From: Gemmatimonadaceae bacterium
GTDB taxonomy: Bacteria > Gemmatimonadota > Gemmatimonadetes > Gemmatimonadales > Gemmatimonadaceae
Length of the DNA: 64,000 nt
Direction: 5' to 3'
Assembly (NCBI GenBank): GCA_035606695.1
Contig: DATNEW010000019.1
Span: 62,001-126,000, forward strand
The notes under the pieces are model-generated. The model saw nothing but the letters and a program-made list of their open reading frames with translations, was not told where the DNA came from and searched no databases. The position numbers and the translations under genes are program-made. The number at the start of each line of letters is the position of its first letter. Position 1 is the first letter of the stretch. Below, piece after piece: positions 44,405-52,801 of this stretch.

Positions 44405-45721
44405 ATGCCTCGCTTGTCGCCACCGCCGGCTGTGCTCGAGATCGCCGAGCGATTGGAGAATGCTGGTTTCGAGGCGTGGTGCGTCGGCGGCGCAATTCGC
44501 GATGCGCTCCTCGGCCATCCCGATCTCGATTGGGATCTCGCGACGTCGGCGACACCCGATCAGGTGCGTCAGCTCTTCGGTCACAAGCGCACGATTCCGG
44601 TCGGCATTGCCTTCGGCACGGTGGGTGTGCTCGACCGCGCCAACACGATGCACGAGGTAACGACGTTTCGCCGCGACGTGCGCACCGACGGCCGTCATGC
44701 CGAGGTGGAATTCGGTGTCTCGCTCGAGGACGACCTCGCGCGCCGCGATTTCACGATCAACGCCATCGCGTATTCACCCAAGCGCGACGAGCTGCGCGAT
44801 CCGTTCGGCGGCCGCGCCGATCTTGCCCGGCGACTCGTGCGTGCCGTCGGCGATCCGGACGCGCGCATGCGCGAGGATCGCCTGCGAGCGTTGCGCGCGA
44901 TTCGCTTCGCGGCGCGCTTCGACTTCGCGCTGGACCCGGCGACGCTCGTCGCGATCGAAGCGAGCGCGCCGCATCTCGGACGCCTGTCCGCCGAACGCGT
45001 GAAGCAGGAGCTCGACAAGACGATGGAGCAGGTGCGCCGCCCGAGCACGGCGTTGCTGCACTGGCGCGAAACCGGGGCCTTTCGCACACTCGTGCCTCAG
45101 TTGGCTGACGTCTCCGAACAAACGCTGCGAATCGCGGACTACGCGGCGATGCCCGGCGTTCCGCGACGGCCCGCGAGGCGCGCGATCCGATTCGCGGCGC
45201 TCCTGTCAGAGCTCTCCGGCCGCGAGGCCGCGAAGGTGATGACCAACCTTCGCAGCTCGAAGCACGAAATCCACGCCGTCGAAGCGCTTGTCGATCGGTG
45301 GCGAAGCTTTGGCGGCGATCTGCGCGATCTGCTCAGCCGCGCCGCACCGCCGAGCGACGCCGAGGTGCGACGGTCGGTGGCGCGAGTCGGACGCCTGCAC
45401 CTTGGCGCGTTTATGAGGCTCGCGTCGGCGGCATGGTGTGCGGAAGGCGGTGGCGCGCCGGGTCAGGCGGCCGTCGGGTCGTTGTACCGGCGGATGTTGC
45501 GCGCCGCATTCGATCAGCCCGTCGACATTGGATCACTGGCGATCGACGGCGATGATTTGCGCGGTGTGGGCATCCAGCCGGGCCCGGCCCTCGGTAAGAT
45601 TCTCCAGGCGCTGCTCGACGTCGTCATCGACGATCCGGCGCGGAACACGGCGGACTGGCTGTTGCAAGAAGCGAAGCGGCTGCACGAGCAAGCCGGCAGC
45701 GGCGATCGCCGCGCGCCGTAA
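44405..45721 (+). CDS. CCA-adding enzyme / polynucleotide adenylyltransferase family
   Basis: Class II nucleotidyltransferase that adds or repairs the CCA end of tRNAs, or adds poly(A). Starting at 44405 gives 438 residues; upstream in-frame starts at 44360 (ATG) and 44330 (GTG) are possible and none has a clear ribosome-binding site. The core is visible: GGAIRDALLG, the metal-binding pair in LDWDLAT, RRDFTINAIAY and the ERVKQELDK helix. A C-terminal HD-like region is not obvious. Both tRNAs in this window lack an encoded CCA, which fits a CCA-adding role. Confidence 0.88.
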   Translation: MPRLSPPPAVLEIAERLENAGFEAWCVGGAIRDALLGHPDLDWDLATSATPDQVRQLFGHKRTIPVGIAFGTVGVLDRANTMHEVTTFRRDVRTDGRHAEVEFGVSLEDDLARRDFTINAIAYSPKRDELRDPFGGRADLARRLVRAVGDPDARMREDRLRALRAIRFAARFDFALDPATLVAIEASAPHLGRLSAERVKQELDKTMEQVRRPSTALLHWRETGAFRTLVPQLADVSEQTLRIADYAAMPGVPRRPARRAIRFAALLSELSGREAAKVMTNLRSSKHEIHAVEALVDRWRSFGGDLRDLLSRAAPPSDAEVRRSVARVGRLHLGAFMRLASAAWCAEGGGAPGQAAVGSLYRRMLRAAFDQPVDIGSLAIDGDDLRGVGIQPGPALGKILQALLDVVIDDPARNTADWLLQEAKRLHEQAGSGDRRAP

Positions 45722-46266
45722 TGTCACACGGGAGCGACATGTTCTTTCGCGGGCGACAACCCGAGGCCTCGATCTGGCGGCGATTTCGCGTGAACGCCGA
45801 CGGATTCACCTTTCGCCATGAAGAGGATTTATACACGGCGCAAGTCGTCGCCAACGCGGAACGAGTCGTGGACCTGTTCTACACACTGACCGAGCACTTG
45901 CCGCCGGCTGTGGACGTGGTGATCGACGACTTGCGCAGCGGTCGCTCGTGGAAGGGCGAGGCCGTCGCACTGCCGGACGTGCGGGAAGGAATTGCACGAT
46001 TGAAGATTCTGCTCGCCCGCTACGGCGGCGCCGAGTTGTCGGTGTACACGCCGGACGATCAGCTGACGCTCGATCCCTATCTCGAGCTCTTCATCTACGC
46101 CCGCACCGATCGCTGGCTGTATCTGCTCGAGGGCAAAGGATTGGAGGAGCAGGCGAAGGTCGTGCGCAAGAGCTGGAAGACCAACCGCCAGCATTTCCCG
46201 GCGGCGCCCGATCTCGTGAACGCCGTCACCGCGGCGGCCGAACGGTTGGGATTGCAACCGGCGTGA
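45721..46266 (+). CDS. Protein of unknown function, 181 aa
   Basis: A 181-residue soluble protein with no motif I recognise. The ATG shares a base with the preceding TAA, so it is operonic with the CCA-adding gene and, through a 4-nt overlap, the ZIP gene after it. The first half is mixed alpha/beta (FRVNADGFTFRHEEDLYTAQ), followed by a Tyr/Asp-rich part (LSVYTPDDQLTLDPYLELF) and a C-terminal helix. No signal peptide is seen. Confidence 0.65.
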   Translation: MSHGSDMFFRGRQPEASIWRRFRVNADGFTFRHEEDLYTAQVVANAERVVDLFYTLTEHLPPAVDVVIDDLRSGRSWKGEAVALPDVREGIARLKILLARYGGAELSVYTPDDQLTLDPYLELFIYARTDRWLYLLEGKGLEEQAKVVRKSWKTNRQHFPAAPDLVNAVTAAAERLGLQPA

Positions 46267-46985
46267 CGCGATCGAGCGGAGCGCTACTGTACGGCGTGGC
46301 GGCCGCTGGGGCGAACATCGTGGGAGCGATCGCGGTCACGTCGCGCGCCACGTGGAGTCTGCGCGCGCTCGACGCGATGTTGTCGTTCGCCGGCGGCTTT
46401 TTGATCTCGGTCTCGCTCGTCGATCTCTTTCCGGATTCGATTCGCGTCGCGGGAGCGATCGCGCCGGTCATCGTGCTCGCGGCGTACGTGCTGGTGCATT
46501 TGACGCAGCATACGATCGGCCGGCATTTCCACTTTGGTGAAGAGACGCATCACGTCTCGGAATTGGTGAGCGTGTCGGCGCTCGTTGGATTGTTGATGCA
46601 CACGTTTGTCGACGGCGTCGCGGTCGCGAGCGGATTGATGGTCAGCAACGGACTGGGCGCATTGGTGTTCGTCGCCGTGCTGCTGCACAAGTTTCCCGAA
46701 GGGCTCGCGATCTCGAGCCTTTTCATGGCGGCGGGTGCGGGACGTCGCAAGGCGCTGATCGCGGCCGCGATGCTCGGGCTGTCGACGATCGCGGGCGTGC
46801 TGATCACGAATCAATTGTCGTTCTTGCAGCGGTACGGGCTCGCGATCTCGGCCGGCGTCACCCTGTACGTTGGCGCGTCGAACCTGGTGCCGGAGTTTCA
46901 GGATCGGCCTGGCCTTCGCATTCCGTTGAGCTTCGTGGCGGGGTGCGGCCTCTATTTCGCCGCGCGGAGCTTCGCGGCGGTCTAG
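46263..46985 (+). CDS. ZIP-family divalent metal transporter
   Basis: Membrane transporter for zinc or related metals. GTG 46263, overlapping the preceding stop, gives 240 residues with seven to eight membrane spans. The metal-path motifs are in the fourth and fifth transmembrane helices: HTFVDGVAV and LLHKFPEGLAI. A short His-rich cytoplasmic loop (HLTQHTIGRHFHF, ETHHV) is typical. Which metal it carries cannot be told. Confidence 0.9.
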   Translation: MTRSSGALLYGVAAAGANIVGAIAVTSRATWSLRALDAMLSFAGGFLISVSLVDLFPDSIRVAGAIAPVIVLAAYVLVHLTQHTIGRHFHFGEETHHVSELVSVSALVGLLMHTFVDGVAVASGLMVSNGLGALVFVAVLLHKFPEGLAISSLFMAAGAGRRKALIAAAMLGLSTIAGVLITNQLSFLQRYGLAISAGVTLYVGASNLVPEFQDRPGLRIPLSFVAGCGLYFAARSFAAV

Positions 46986-47004
46986 TTGTAGAGCAAGCGT
47001 GCAT

Positions 47005-47206
47005 TGTCACCGCGAGCGAAGACGCGCCGCGCCTGGCATGAGTCTCATCCCGAGCGGAGGCGCGAAGCGCCTGGCAATGAGTGTCATCCCGAGCGGAGGC
47101 GCGAAGCGCCGCAGTCGAGGGACCCCCGTCCCGGCGGAGTAGGCATACGCGGCGCTCCGCTGAGAAAGGGGTCTTTCGCGACGCTGCGCTATGCTCAGGA
47201 TGACAA
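47005..47206. repeat. Intergenic palindromic repeat, copy E, with left-arm units repeated
   Basis: The left arm unit (TCATCCCGAGCGGAGGCGCG, AAGCGCC) occurs at 47045 and again from 47082, with a degraded third near 47007, spaced by GGCATGAGT/GGCAATGAGT. The core (CCCGGCGGAGTAGGCATACG, then CTCCGCTGAGA) and right arm ending GCTCAGGATGACA follow. It ends 25 bp before rarA. Confidence 0.85.
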
Positions 47207-47219
47207 CGACGTTTCTCGC

Positions 47220-47225
47220 TAGCTT
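47220..47225 (+). promoter_or_regulatory. Possible -10 box (TAGCTT) just before rarA
   Basis: TAGCTT, the same hexamer as the hrcA -10 box, ends 6 nt before ATG 47232. An ATGACA at the end of the palindromic repeat is 14 bp upstream, too close for a standard -35. There is no Shine-Dalgarno. Confidence 0.3.
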
Positions 47226-47231
47226 TTCTTC

Positions 47232-48586
47232 ATGGCCGAGAGACGCAAGCGCGTAGACGAAGAGTTCGGGGGACCGCACGGCACCGGTTCGTTGTTCGAG
47301 CCGACGATGCCCCAGCCGCTCGCGGCACGCATGCGGCCGCGCGCGCTCGACGAAATCGTCGGCCAGCGGCATCTCCTGGCGCCGGGCAAACCGTTGCGCG
47401 ACGCGATCGAGAAGGGAACGGTCGGCTCGATGATTTTCTGGGGCCCGCCGGGTACCGGCAAGACGACGATCGCGCGGGTCATCGCACAGTATACCGATCG
47501 CGAGTTCGTGCCGTTTTCGGCGGTGACGGAAGGTGTGCCGCGCGTGCGCGAGATCGTCGCTGAAGCGGAAGGACGGCGGCGTCTCGGGCGCGGCACCATT
47601 CTCTTTGCCGACGAGATTCATCGCTTCAACAAGGCGCAGCAGGACGCGTTTCTGCCGCACGTCGAAGCGGGGACGATCACGTTGATCGGCGCGACGACGG
47701 ACAATCCCTCGTTCGAGATCAACGGCGCATTGCTGTCGCGGGTGCGCGTGTTCGTATTGCAGCCGCTGACGGCCGACGACGTTCGCGCGCTCATCAACCG
47801 CGCGCTCGGCGACAGCGAGCGTGGGTTGGGCGACTGGAACCTCGAGGTCGACACCGACGCGCTCGAACTACTCTCGACCGAAGCGGACGGCGACGCGCGG
47901 CGCGCGCTGACGATTCTCGAAGCGGCGGCGGAGCACGTCGGACGCAACGGGCGCGTCACCGTCGAAGTGGCGCGCGACGCACTGCAGCTTCGCTTCGCGC
48001 GCTACGACAAGGGCGGCGAAGAGACGTACAACATGCTCAGCGCGTTTCATAAAAGCCTCCACAGGCCGCGCTGTACTGGATGGCGCGGATGATCGAGGGC
48101 GGCGCGGACCCGATGATCATGTTTCGCCGCGCGTTGGCGATGGCCGCGGAGGACATCGGCCTTGCCGATCCCGAGGCGCTCAAGCTCGCCGTGGCGGCGC
48201 GTGAGGCGTATCACATGCTCGGACCGCCGGAGGGATTTCTGCCGCTGGCCGAGATGATCGTGTATCTGGCGACGGCGCCCAAGTCGAACAGCGCGAAGAC
48301 GGCTTTACACGCGGCGCTCGACGCGGCGCAGAAATTCCCGGCCGAGGCGGTGCCGCTGCACATCCGGAACGCGCCGACGAAGCTGATGAAGGAACTGGGC
48401 TATCATGAGGGGTATCAGTACGCGCACGACGTGCCCGAGGCATACATCCCGCAAGAGTATTTGCCCGCGCGGCTCCAGGGTTCGCGCTTTTACGAGCCGG
48501 GCACGTTCGGGTTCGAGAAGGAGATCGCGAAGCGGCTGGCGTGGTGGGAAGAGTTGAAGCGAAAAGCGAGCGGGCAAACGGAGTGA
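47232..48586 (+). pseudogene. rarA: Recombination factor protein RarA (MgsA), frameshifted
   Basis: AAA+ ATPase acting at stalled replication forks. The reading frame is split: 47232-48092 encodes the first 286 residues with Walker A GPPGTGKTT, Walker B FADEIHRFN and sensor regions, then runs out of frame after SAFHKSL. The rest continues in a second frame to 48586 (ARMIEGGADPMIMFRRAL, AAEDIGLADPEALKL). In RarA proteins HKSL is followed by RGSDP before AALYW; those codons are missing. A 13-nt deletion near 48058 explains both the loss and the frameshift. It is either a recent mutation or a sequencing error; a start at 48080 is unlikely to be functional. Confidence 0.85.
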
Positions 48587-48647
48587 ATGCACGGCTGGTG
48601 GCAGCTACGAGACGGTACTGGGGAACTCTGGGAGGGAGGAGGAGGCA

Positions 48648-49124
48648 ATGAGAAAAATTGCGTTGTTCGTGGCAGGCTCGGCGTTGGCGCTCGTCGGCGG
48701 CTGTTCGGCGCTCGGCCGCGCGGCATTTCAGAATCCGATCGTCAATTTGCACAGCGTGGCGGTGCGCGGTCTGGGACTCACCGGCGGTTCCCTGGACGTG
48801 CAGCTCTCGGTGTATAATCCCAACGGCTTCCGGCTCGATGCCACGCATTTGAACTACCGCGTGAATCTCGCGGGCGACAGCGTGACCGTCGCGAACGGAG
48901 CGCTCGATACGCGCGCGACGGTGCAGAGCAAGGATTCGACGATCGTCACGATTCCGGTGAACTTCACGTACGCGGGCATCGGCGCGGCGGGACGCGCGCT
49001 GTTGAACACGGGCGCGGTGAATTATCACGTGCTCGGCGACGTGACGGTCGGGTCGGGGCTGGGTAACTTCACGGTGCCGTATTCGACGACGGGTCGTTTT
49101 ACCGCGACCGGCGTGGCGCGGTAA
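48648..49124 (+). CDS. LEA type 2-like (WHy domain) lipoprotein
   Basis: A 158-residue lipoprotein. The signal peptide ends in LVGGC (Cys19) and GGGAGGAGGAGGC gives a strong ribosome-binding site. The body resembles LEA type 2/WHy domains: YNPNGFRLDATHLNYRVNL with a Asn-Pro-Asn turn, and VTIPVNFTYAGI. These domains are linked to stress tolerance in plants and bacteria. Its function here is unknown. It stands alone between rarA and hflX. Confidence 0.82.
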   Translation: MRKIALFVAGSALALVGGCSALGRAAFQNPIVNLHSVAVRGLGLTGGSLDVQLSVYNPNGFRLDATHLNYRVNLAGDSVTVANGALDTRATVQSKDSTIVTIPVNFTYAGIGAAGRALLNTGAVNYHVLGDVTVGSGLGNFTVPYSTTGRFTATGVAR

Positions 49125-49128
49125 TCGG

Positions 49129-49152
49129 TCGCGACGCTCGTTCGGAATGACA
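49129..49152. repeat. Remnant of the palindromic repeat's right end, before hflX
   Basis: CGACGCTCGTTCGGAATGACA resembles the right arm end of copy C's type (CGGAATGAC). Nothing matching the left arm is left, so it looks like a relic. Confidence 0.4.
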
Positions 49153-49180
49153 CCATGAGGATTCTCACATAAGCCGCGAT

Positions 49181-50461
49181 TTGATAGCTGTCACGCCGCC
49201 GGTCGAGAAGGCGTTGCTGGTCGGCGCGCCGCTCAAACGTCCGGGCGCGCGCCGCGCCGTCGGCGAACATCTGCGCGAGCTCGAGGAGCTGGCCGACACC
49301 GCGGGCGCCGTCGTCGTCGGCGAGTTGACGCAGCAGATCGACCGCCCCGATCCGCGCACCTATCTCGGCTCGGGCAAGCTCGACGAGCTCCGCGAGCGTG
49401 TGAACGAACTGCAGGCGACGCTCGTCATCTTCGACGACGAGTTGAGCCCCAGCCAGGGCAAGAACATCGAAGATGCGCTCGGCAAGCGCGTGATGGATCG
49501 CGCCGAGCTGATTCTGGACATCTTCGCGACGCGGGCGCGGACCGCGGAGGCGAAGATGCAAGTGGAGCTCGCGCAGCTCGAGTACATGCTGCCGCGCCTC
49601 ACGCGCATGTGGACCCACCTCGAGAAATTCCGCGGTGGCATCGGCATGCGCGGACCCGGTGAAACCCAGCTCGAGACGGACCGCCGCCTGATCAACCATC
49701 GCATCAAGATTCTGCGCGAGCGGCTCGCCGACGTGCAGCGCGGCCGCGCGATTCAACGCCAGTCGCGGCAGAACGAATTCAAGGCCTCGCTCGTCGGGTA
49801 CACCAACGCGGGCAAGTCGTCGATTCTCCGCGCGCTCTCCGGACAGGACGTGTTCGTCGAGGACCGGCTGTTCGCGACACTCGATCCATTGACGCGCGAC
49901 GTCGATCTCGGCGATCGCGCCCACGTGCTGGTCACGGACACGGTCGGCTTCATTCGGAAGCTGCCGCACGATCTCGTCGCGTCGTTCCGAGCGACGCTCG
50001 AGGAAACGCGCGAAGCCGACTTGCTGCTGCACGTCATCGACGCGAGCTCGGCGACGTGGGAGGAGCAGCGCGTGGTCGTCGATCAGGTGCTCGACGAGCT
50101 CGAGGTGAACAGCACGCAAAAACTACTCGTGTTCAACAAGATCGATCTGCTGCAGCATGACGATCTTTTGGCGCTGCAGGAGCGGATCGGCACACTCGTG
50201 CCGAAGTCGGTGTTCGTGTCGACGGTGACGGAGGGCGGGCTCGATCCCCTGCGTCGCGCACTCGCGACGTCGATCCGCGCGCGGCGCCCGCTAACGACCA
50301 TTCGCATGTCGCCGGCGGACGGAAAGATGTTGGCCGAGATTCACCGGGACGGCGAAGTCCTGGATCAGCGGATGGACGGCGATCGGCTGCTGGTCGAGGC
50401 GCGGGTCGACGACGCGTTGGCTGGCCGCCTGCGTCGAGCCGGGGCCGAGGTGTCATCCTGA
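49181..50461 (+). CDS. hflX: GTPase HflX
   Basis: Ribosome-associated GTPase that can split stalled 70S ribosomes. The 426 residues have an N-terminal HflX domain (LGSGKLDEL, VIFDDELSPSQGKNIE), a coiled linker (RRLTRMWTHLEKF, GPGETQLETDRR), and the G domain: G1 GYTNAGKSS, G3 DTVGFIRKLP, G4 NKID. Start: TTG 49181 is the only in-frame canonical start before an upstream stop at 49148. The TGA stop codon lies inside the palindromic repeat, which supplies the last residues. Confidence 0.93.
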   Translation: MIAVTPPVEKALLVGAPLKRPGARRAVGEHLRELEELADTAGAVVVGELTQQIDRPDPRTYLGSGKLDELRERVNELQATLVIFDDELSPSQGKNIEDALGKRVMDRAELILDIFATRARTAEAKMQVELAQLEYMLPRLTRMWTHLEKFRGGIGMRGPGETQLETDRRLINHRIKILRERLADVQRGRAIQRQSRQNEFKASLVGYTNAGKSSILRALSGQDVFVEDRLFATLDPLTRDVDLGDRAHVLVTDTVGFIRKLPHDLVASFRATLEETREADLLLHVIDASSATWEEQRVVVDQVLDELEVNSTQKLLVFNKIDLLQHDDLLALQERIGTLVPKSVFVSTVTEGGLDPLRRALATSIRARRPLTTIRMSPADGKMLAEIHRDGEVLDQRMDGDRLLVEARVDDALAGRLRRAGAEVSS

Positions 50462-50650
50462 GCGAAGGCGCGTAGCGCTCCGCCTCTTGTCATTGTCATC
50501 CCGAGCGAAGGCGCGTAGCGCTCCGCCTCTTGTCATTGTCATCCCGAGCGAAGGCGCGTAGCGCCGAAGTCGAGGGACCCCCGTCCCGACGGAGGAGCAC
50601 TAGAACGCGCTCCGCTGAGACAGGGGTCCTTCGCTTCGCTCAGGATGACA
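50452..50650. repeat. Intergenic palindromic repeat, copy F, with 43-bp left-arm tandem units
   Basis: The left arm unit (GTCATCC(C/T)GAGCGAAGGCGC to GCCTCTTGTCATT) is 43 bp and occurs at 50452, 50495 and 50538, the third running on into GTCGAGGGACCCCC. The core GACGGAGGAGCACTAGAACG and CTCCGCTGAGA follow, and the right arm ends GCTCAGGATGACA at about 50650. It lies in the 413-bp gap 50462-50874 with the two tRNA genes. Confidence 0.9.
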
Positions 50651-50660
50651 CAAGTGCAAA

Positions 50661-50734
50661 TGGGAACGCACGGACTCGAACCGTGGACCTCTGCTGTGTG
50701 AAAGCAGCGCTCTAACCAGCTGAGCTACGCTCCC
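50661..50734 (-). tRNA. tRNA-Val (anticodon CAC)
   Basis: Folds as a 74-nt tRNA on the minus strand: acceptor GGGAGCG/CGTTCCC (one G-U), D-arm with AGCTCAGCTGGTTAGAGC, anticodon stem CTGCT/AGCAG around loop TTCACAC, and T-arm GGTTCGAGTCC. The anticodon is CAC (valine). CCA is not encoded; the discriminator is A. Confidence 0.95.
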
Positions 50735-50753
50735 GAGGTCTGAAAATCTAACG

Positions 50754-50827
50754 TGGTCCCGGCAGGACTTGAACCTGCGATCGTCGAATTATGAGTTCGC
50801 TGCTTTAACCAACTAAGCTACGGGACC
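50754..50827 (-). tRNA. tRNA with CAT anticodon (elongator Met or lysidine-type Ile2)
   Basis: A 74-nt tRNA on the minus strand: acceptor GGTCCCG/CGGGACC, D-arm AGCTTAGTTGGTTAAAGC, anticodon loop CTCATAA and T-arm GGTTCAAGTCC. The anticodon is CAT and it is not the initiator, which would have a C1-A72 mismatch. The loop and T-arm fit tRNA-Ile2 (CAT read as AUA after lysidine modification) about as well as elongator Met. CCA is not encoded. Confidence 0.88.
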
Positions 50828-50874
50828 GAACCGGCAGCAAACGGCGAACGGCGTGAAGTGTAGCGCACGACCAT

Positions 50875-51867
50875 TCAGCTCGCCATGAACGCGTCGTACG
50901 CGTCGAGCACCTCTTCGGGCGACACCGTCGCGGCGCCGAGCTTTCCGACTTCCACCCCGGCCGCGAAGTTCGCGATGATCGCCGCTTCCGTCGCCGAGCC
51001 GCCGGCGGCGAGCATGAGCGCCAGATACGCCGTCACCGTATCGCCGGCGCCGACCACGTCATACACCTCGCGCGCGACGGTCGGCACATTCTTGATCTGA
51101 CCACCCGCCGAAATGAGCGCCATGCCGCGCTCGCCCAGGGTGAGCAGCAGGTGCTCGACGCCCAACCGACTGAACGTCGCCGGCAGGGCCTCGGGATGTT
51201 CCAGATCAACGTCGGCGCCGAGTGCGGCTTCGAGCTCGCGGCGGTTGGGCTTGAAGATGGTCGCGCCGCGATAGAGAAAAAAATTTCGGTACTTGGGATC
51301 GACGACGATCGGAATGCGTTTTTCTCGCGCAGCCTGCATCGACGCCTCGATGACGCGTGGCACGAGCACGCCCTTGTTGTAGTCCTCGAGCACCAGCGCA
51401 TCGGACGACGCCACAGCTCGTCGAACCGCGTCGAGCAGCCGCTCGACCTCGTCGCCATCGAGATCCGTGTCCTCCTCCTCGTCCACGCGCACCACCTGCT
51501 GCGACCGCGCGACGATGCGCGTTTTCGTGGTGGTCGGTCGATCCACCGTGACGAGCGACGACGTGCTCGCGGCAACCTCCCCGAGCATGGTGCAGAGTTG
51601 CCTGCCGCCGGCGTCGTCGCCGATCGCGGCGACGAGGTCGCACTCGGAACCGACCGCCCGAACGTTCTGCGCCACGTTGCCGGCGCCGCCCAGCGCGTAT
51701 CGGCGGTCGCGGACGCGGACCACCGGCACCGGCGCTTCGGGCGAGATCCGCTCGACGTCGCCACGGAGGTACACGTCGAGCATCACGTCGCCGACGACGG
51801 CGACCCGGCGTTCCGCGGCCGCGGTCAGAAGCGCGGTGAGCCGGTCGCGGGAGAGGGAACGGGGCAT
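50875..51867 (-). CDS. D-glycero-beta-D-manno-heptose-7-phosphate kinase (HldE kinase-domain type)
   Basis: PfkB-family sugar kinase making heptose-1,7-bisphosphate for LPS. 330 residues when started at the ATG 51867, the start set by the promoter upstream; an earlier GTG-type start at 51924 would overlap mlaE. Marks: GDVMLDVYLRGDVERISPE near the N-terminus, GGAGNVAQNV, EDYNKGVL, and the anion-hole/base motif DVVGAGDT. It lacks the nucleotidyltransferase domain of E. coli HldE, so that step must be encoded elsewhere. gmhA is at 41537. Confidence 0.9.
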   Translation of the reverse strand: MPRSLSRDRLTALLTAAAERRVAVVGDVMLDVYLRGDVERISPEAPVPVVRVRDRRYALGGAGNVAQNVRAVGSECDLVAAIGDDAGGRQLCTMLGEVAASTSSLVTVDRPTTTKTRIVARSQQVVRVDEEEDTDLDGDEVERLLDAVRRAVASSDALVLEDYNKGVLVPRVIEASMQAAREKRIPIVVDPKYRNFFLYRGATIFKPNRRELEAALGADVDLEHPEALPATFSRLGVEHLLLTLGERGMALISAGGQIKNVPTVAREVYDVVGAGDTVTAYLALMLAAGGSATEAAIIANFAAGVEVGKLGAATVSPEEVLDAYDAFMAS

Positions 51868-51875
51868 GGCGGCAC

Positions 51876-51903
51876 AACCTAGCGGCCCGCGATCCGAGGT
51901 CAA
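51876..51903 (-). promoter_or_regulatory. Promoter of the heptose kinase gene, close to its start codon
   Basis: On the minus strand TTGACC (51903-51898) and TAGGTT (51881-51876) are 16 bp apart. The -10 box ends 8 nt before the ATG at 51867, so transcription should begin at or within a base or two of the start codon. There is no Shine-Dalgarno. Confidence 0.6.
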
Positions 51904-51907
51904 CCGA

Positions 51908-52801
51908 ATGGTTGTCTCCGGCACAGGGCTTGCCCCCTACGGACTCGACCGTCGCTCGACCCCCGACCGAACCACCCCCACCCCTTTGCCCGCATTCCTC
52001 ACACGGCTGAATGACGCCGCGAAGTCGAAAGTCCTGACCCTTCAGGAGTACTTCGTCCTCGCCGGCAAGTCCCTGCGCTTCATCTTCGCGCGCCCGTTCT
52101 ACGGGCAGGACACCATTCAGCAGATGGACGAGATCGGCGTCAAGTCGCTGGGCATCGTCCTGCTGACGGGCCTCTTCACCGGCATGGTGTTGGCCCTTCA
52201 GTCCTCTGTACAGCTCAAGACATTCGGCGCGACGATGTACATCGGCAATCTCGTCTCCGCGTCGATGATCCGCGAGCTGGGTCCCGTGTTGGCCGGCCTC
52301 ATGGTCGCCGGGCGCGTCGGCTCGGGCATCGCCGCGCAACTCGGCTCCATGCGGGTGACCGAGCAGATCGACGCGCTCAACACGCTTGGCACCGATCCGA
52401 TCAAGAAGCTCGTCACGCCGCGCGTGCTGGCGGCGCTCATCATGCTGCCCGTGCTCACGATCATCAACGACTTCGTCGGCATCATCGGCGGCAACATCAT
52501 CGCTTCGTTCGTGATCGGGTTGCCGACCACTCAGTACTGGCGCACGGTGTGGGATCAGATCGCGAACGACGGCTTCACGCTCCGCTACATCCCCAACGAT
52601 TTCGTGCAGGGCTTGTCCAAGCCGTTCGTCTTCGGCGGGCTGATCGCCATCACCGCATGCTACTTCGGGCTCGGCACCACCGGCGGTACGGAAGGCGTTG
52701 GCCACAGCACCACACGCACGGTCGTGACGACGAGCATTCTCATTCTCATCGTCGACTATTTCATCACGCAGATCCTGCTGTCGGTGCTGTCGTATGGCTG
52801 A
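51908..52801 (+). CDS. mlaE: MlaE-type phospholipid transport permease
   Basis: Membrane subunit of the Mla ABC system, which moves phospholipids between the two membranes. ATG 51908 gives 297 residues with five to six membrane spans and the conserved segments GLFTGMVLALQSSVQLKTFG, RELGPVLAGLMVAGRVGSGI and AQLGSMRVTEQIDALNTLG. An open frame upstream runs into the divergent kinase gene. It is followed by mlaF (overlap ATGGCTGA) and mlaD. Confidence 0.93.
   Translation: MVVSGTGLAPYGLDRRSTPDRTTPTPLPAFLTRLNDAAKSKVLTLQEYFVLAGKSLRFIFARPFYGQDTIQQMDEIGVKSLGIVLLTGLFTGMVLALQSSVQLKTFGATMYIGNLVSASMIRELGPVLAGLMVAGRVGSGIAAQLGSMRVTEQIDALNTLGTDPIKKLVTPRVLAALIMLPVLTIINDFVGIIGGNIIASFVIGLPTTQYWRTVWDQIANDGFTLRYIPNDFVQGLSKPFVFGGLIAITACYFGLGTTGGTEGVGHSTTRTVVTTSILILIVDYFITQILLSVLSYG

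Noticed and set aside
48040-48085. Programmed frameshift in rarA
   Set aside because: A short A-run (CATAAAAGC) exists but is not a slippery heptamer, and a -1 shift there would still lack RGSDP. A deletion explains the data better.
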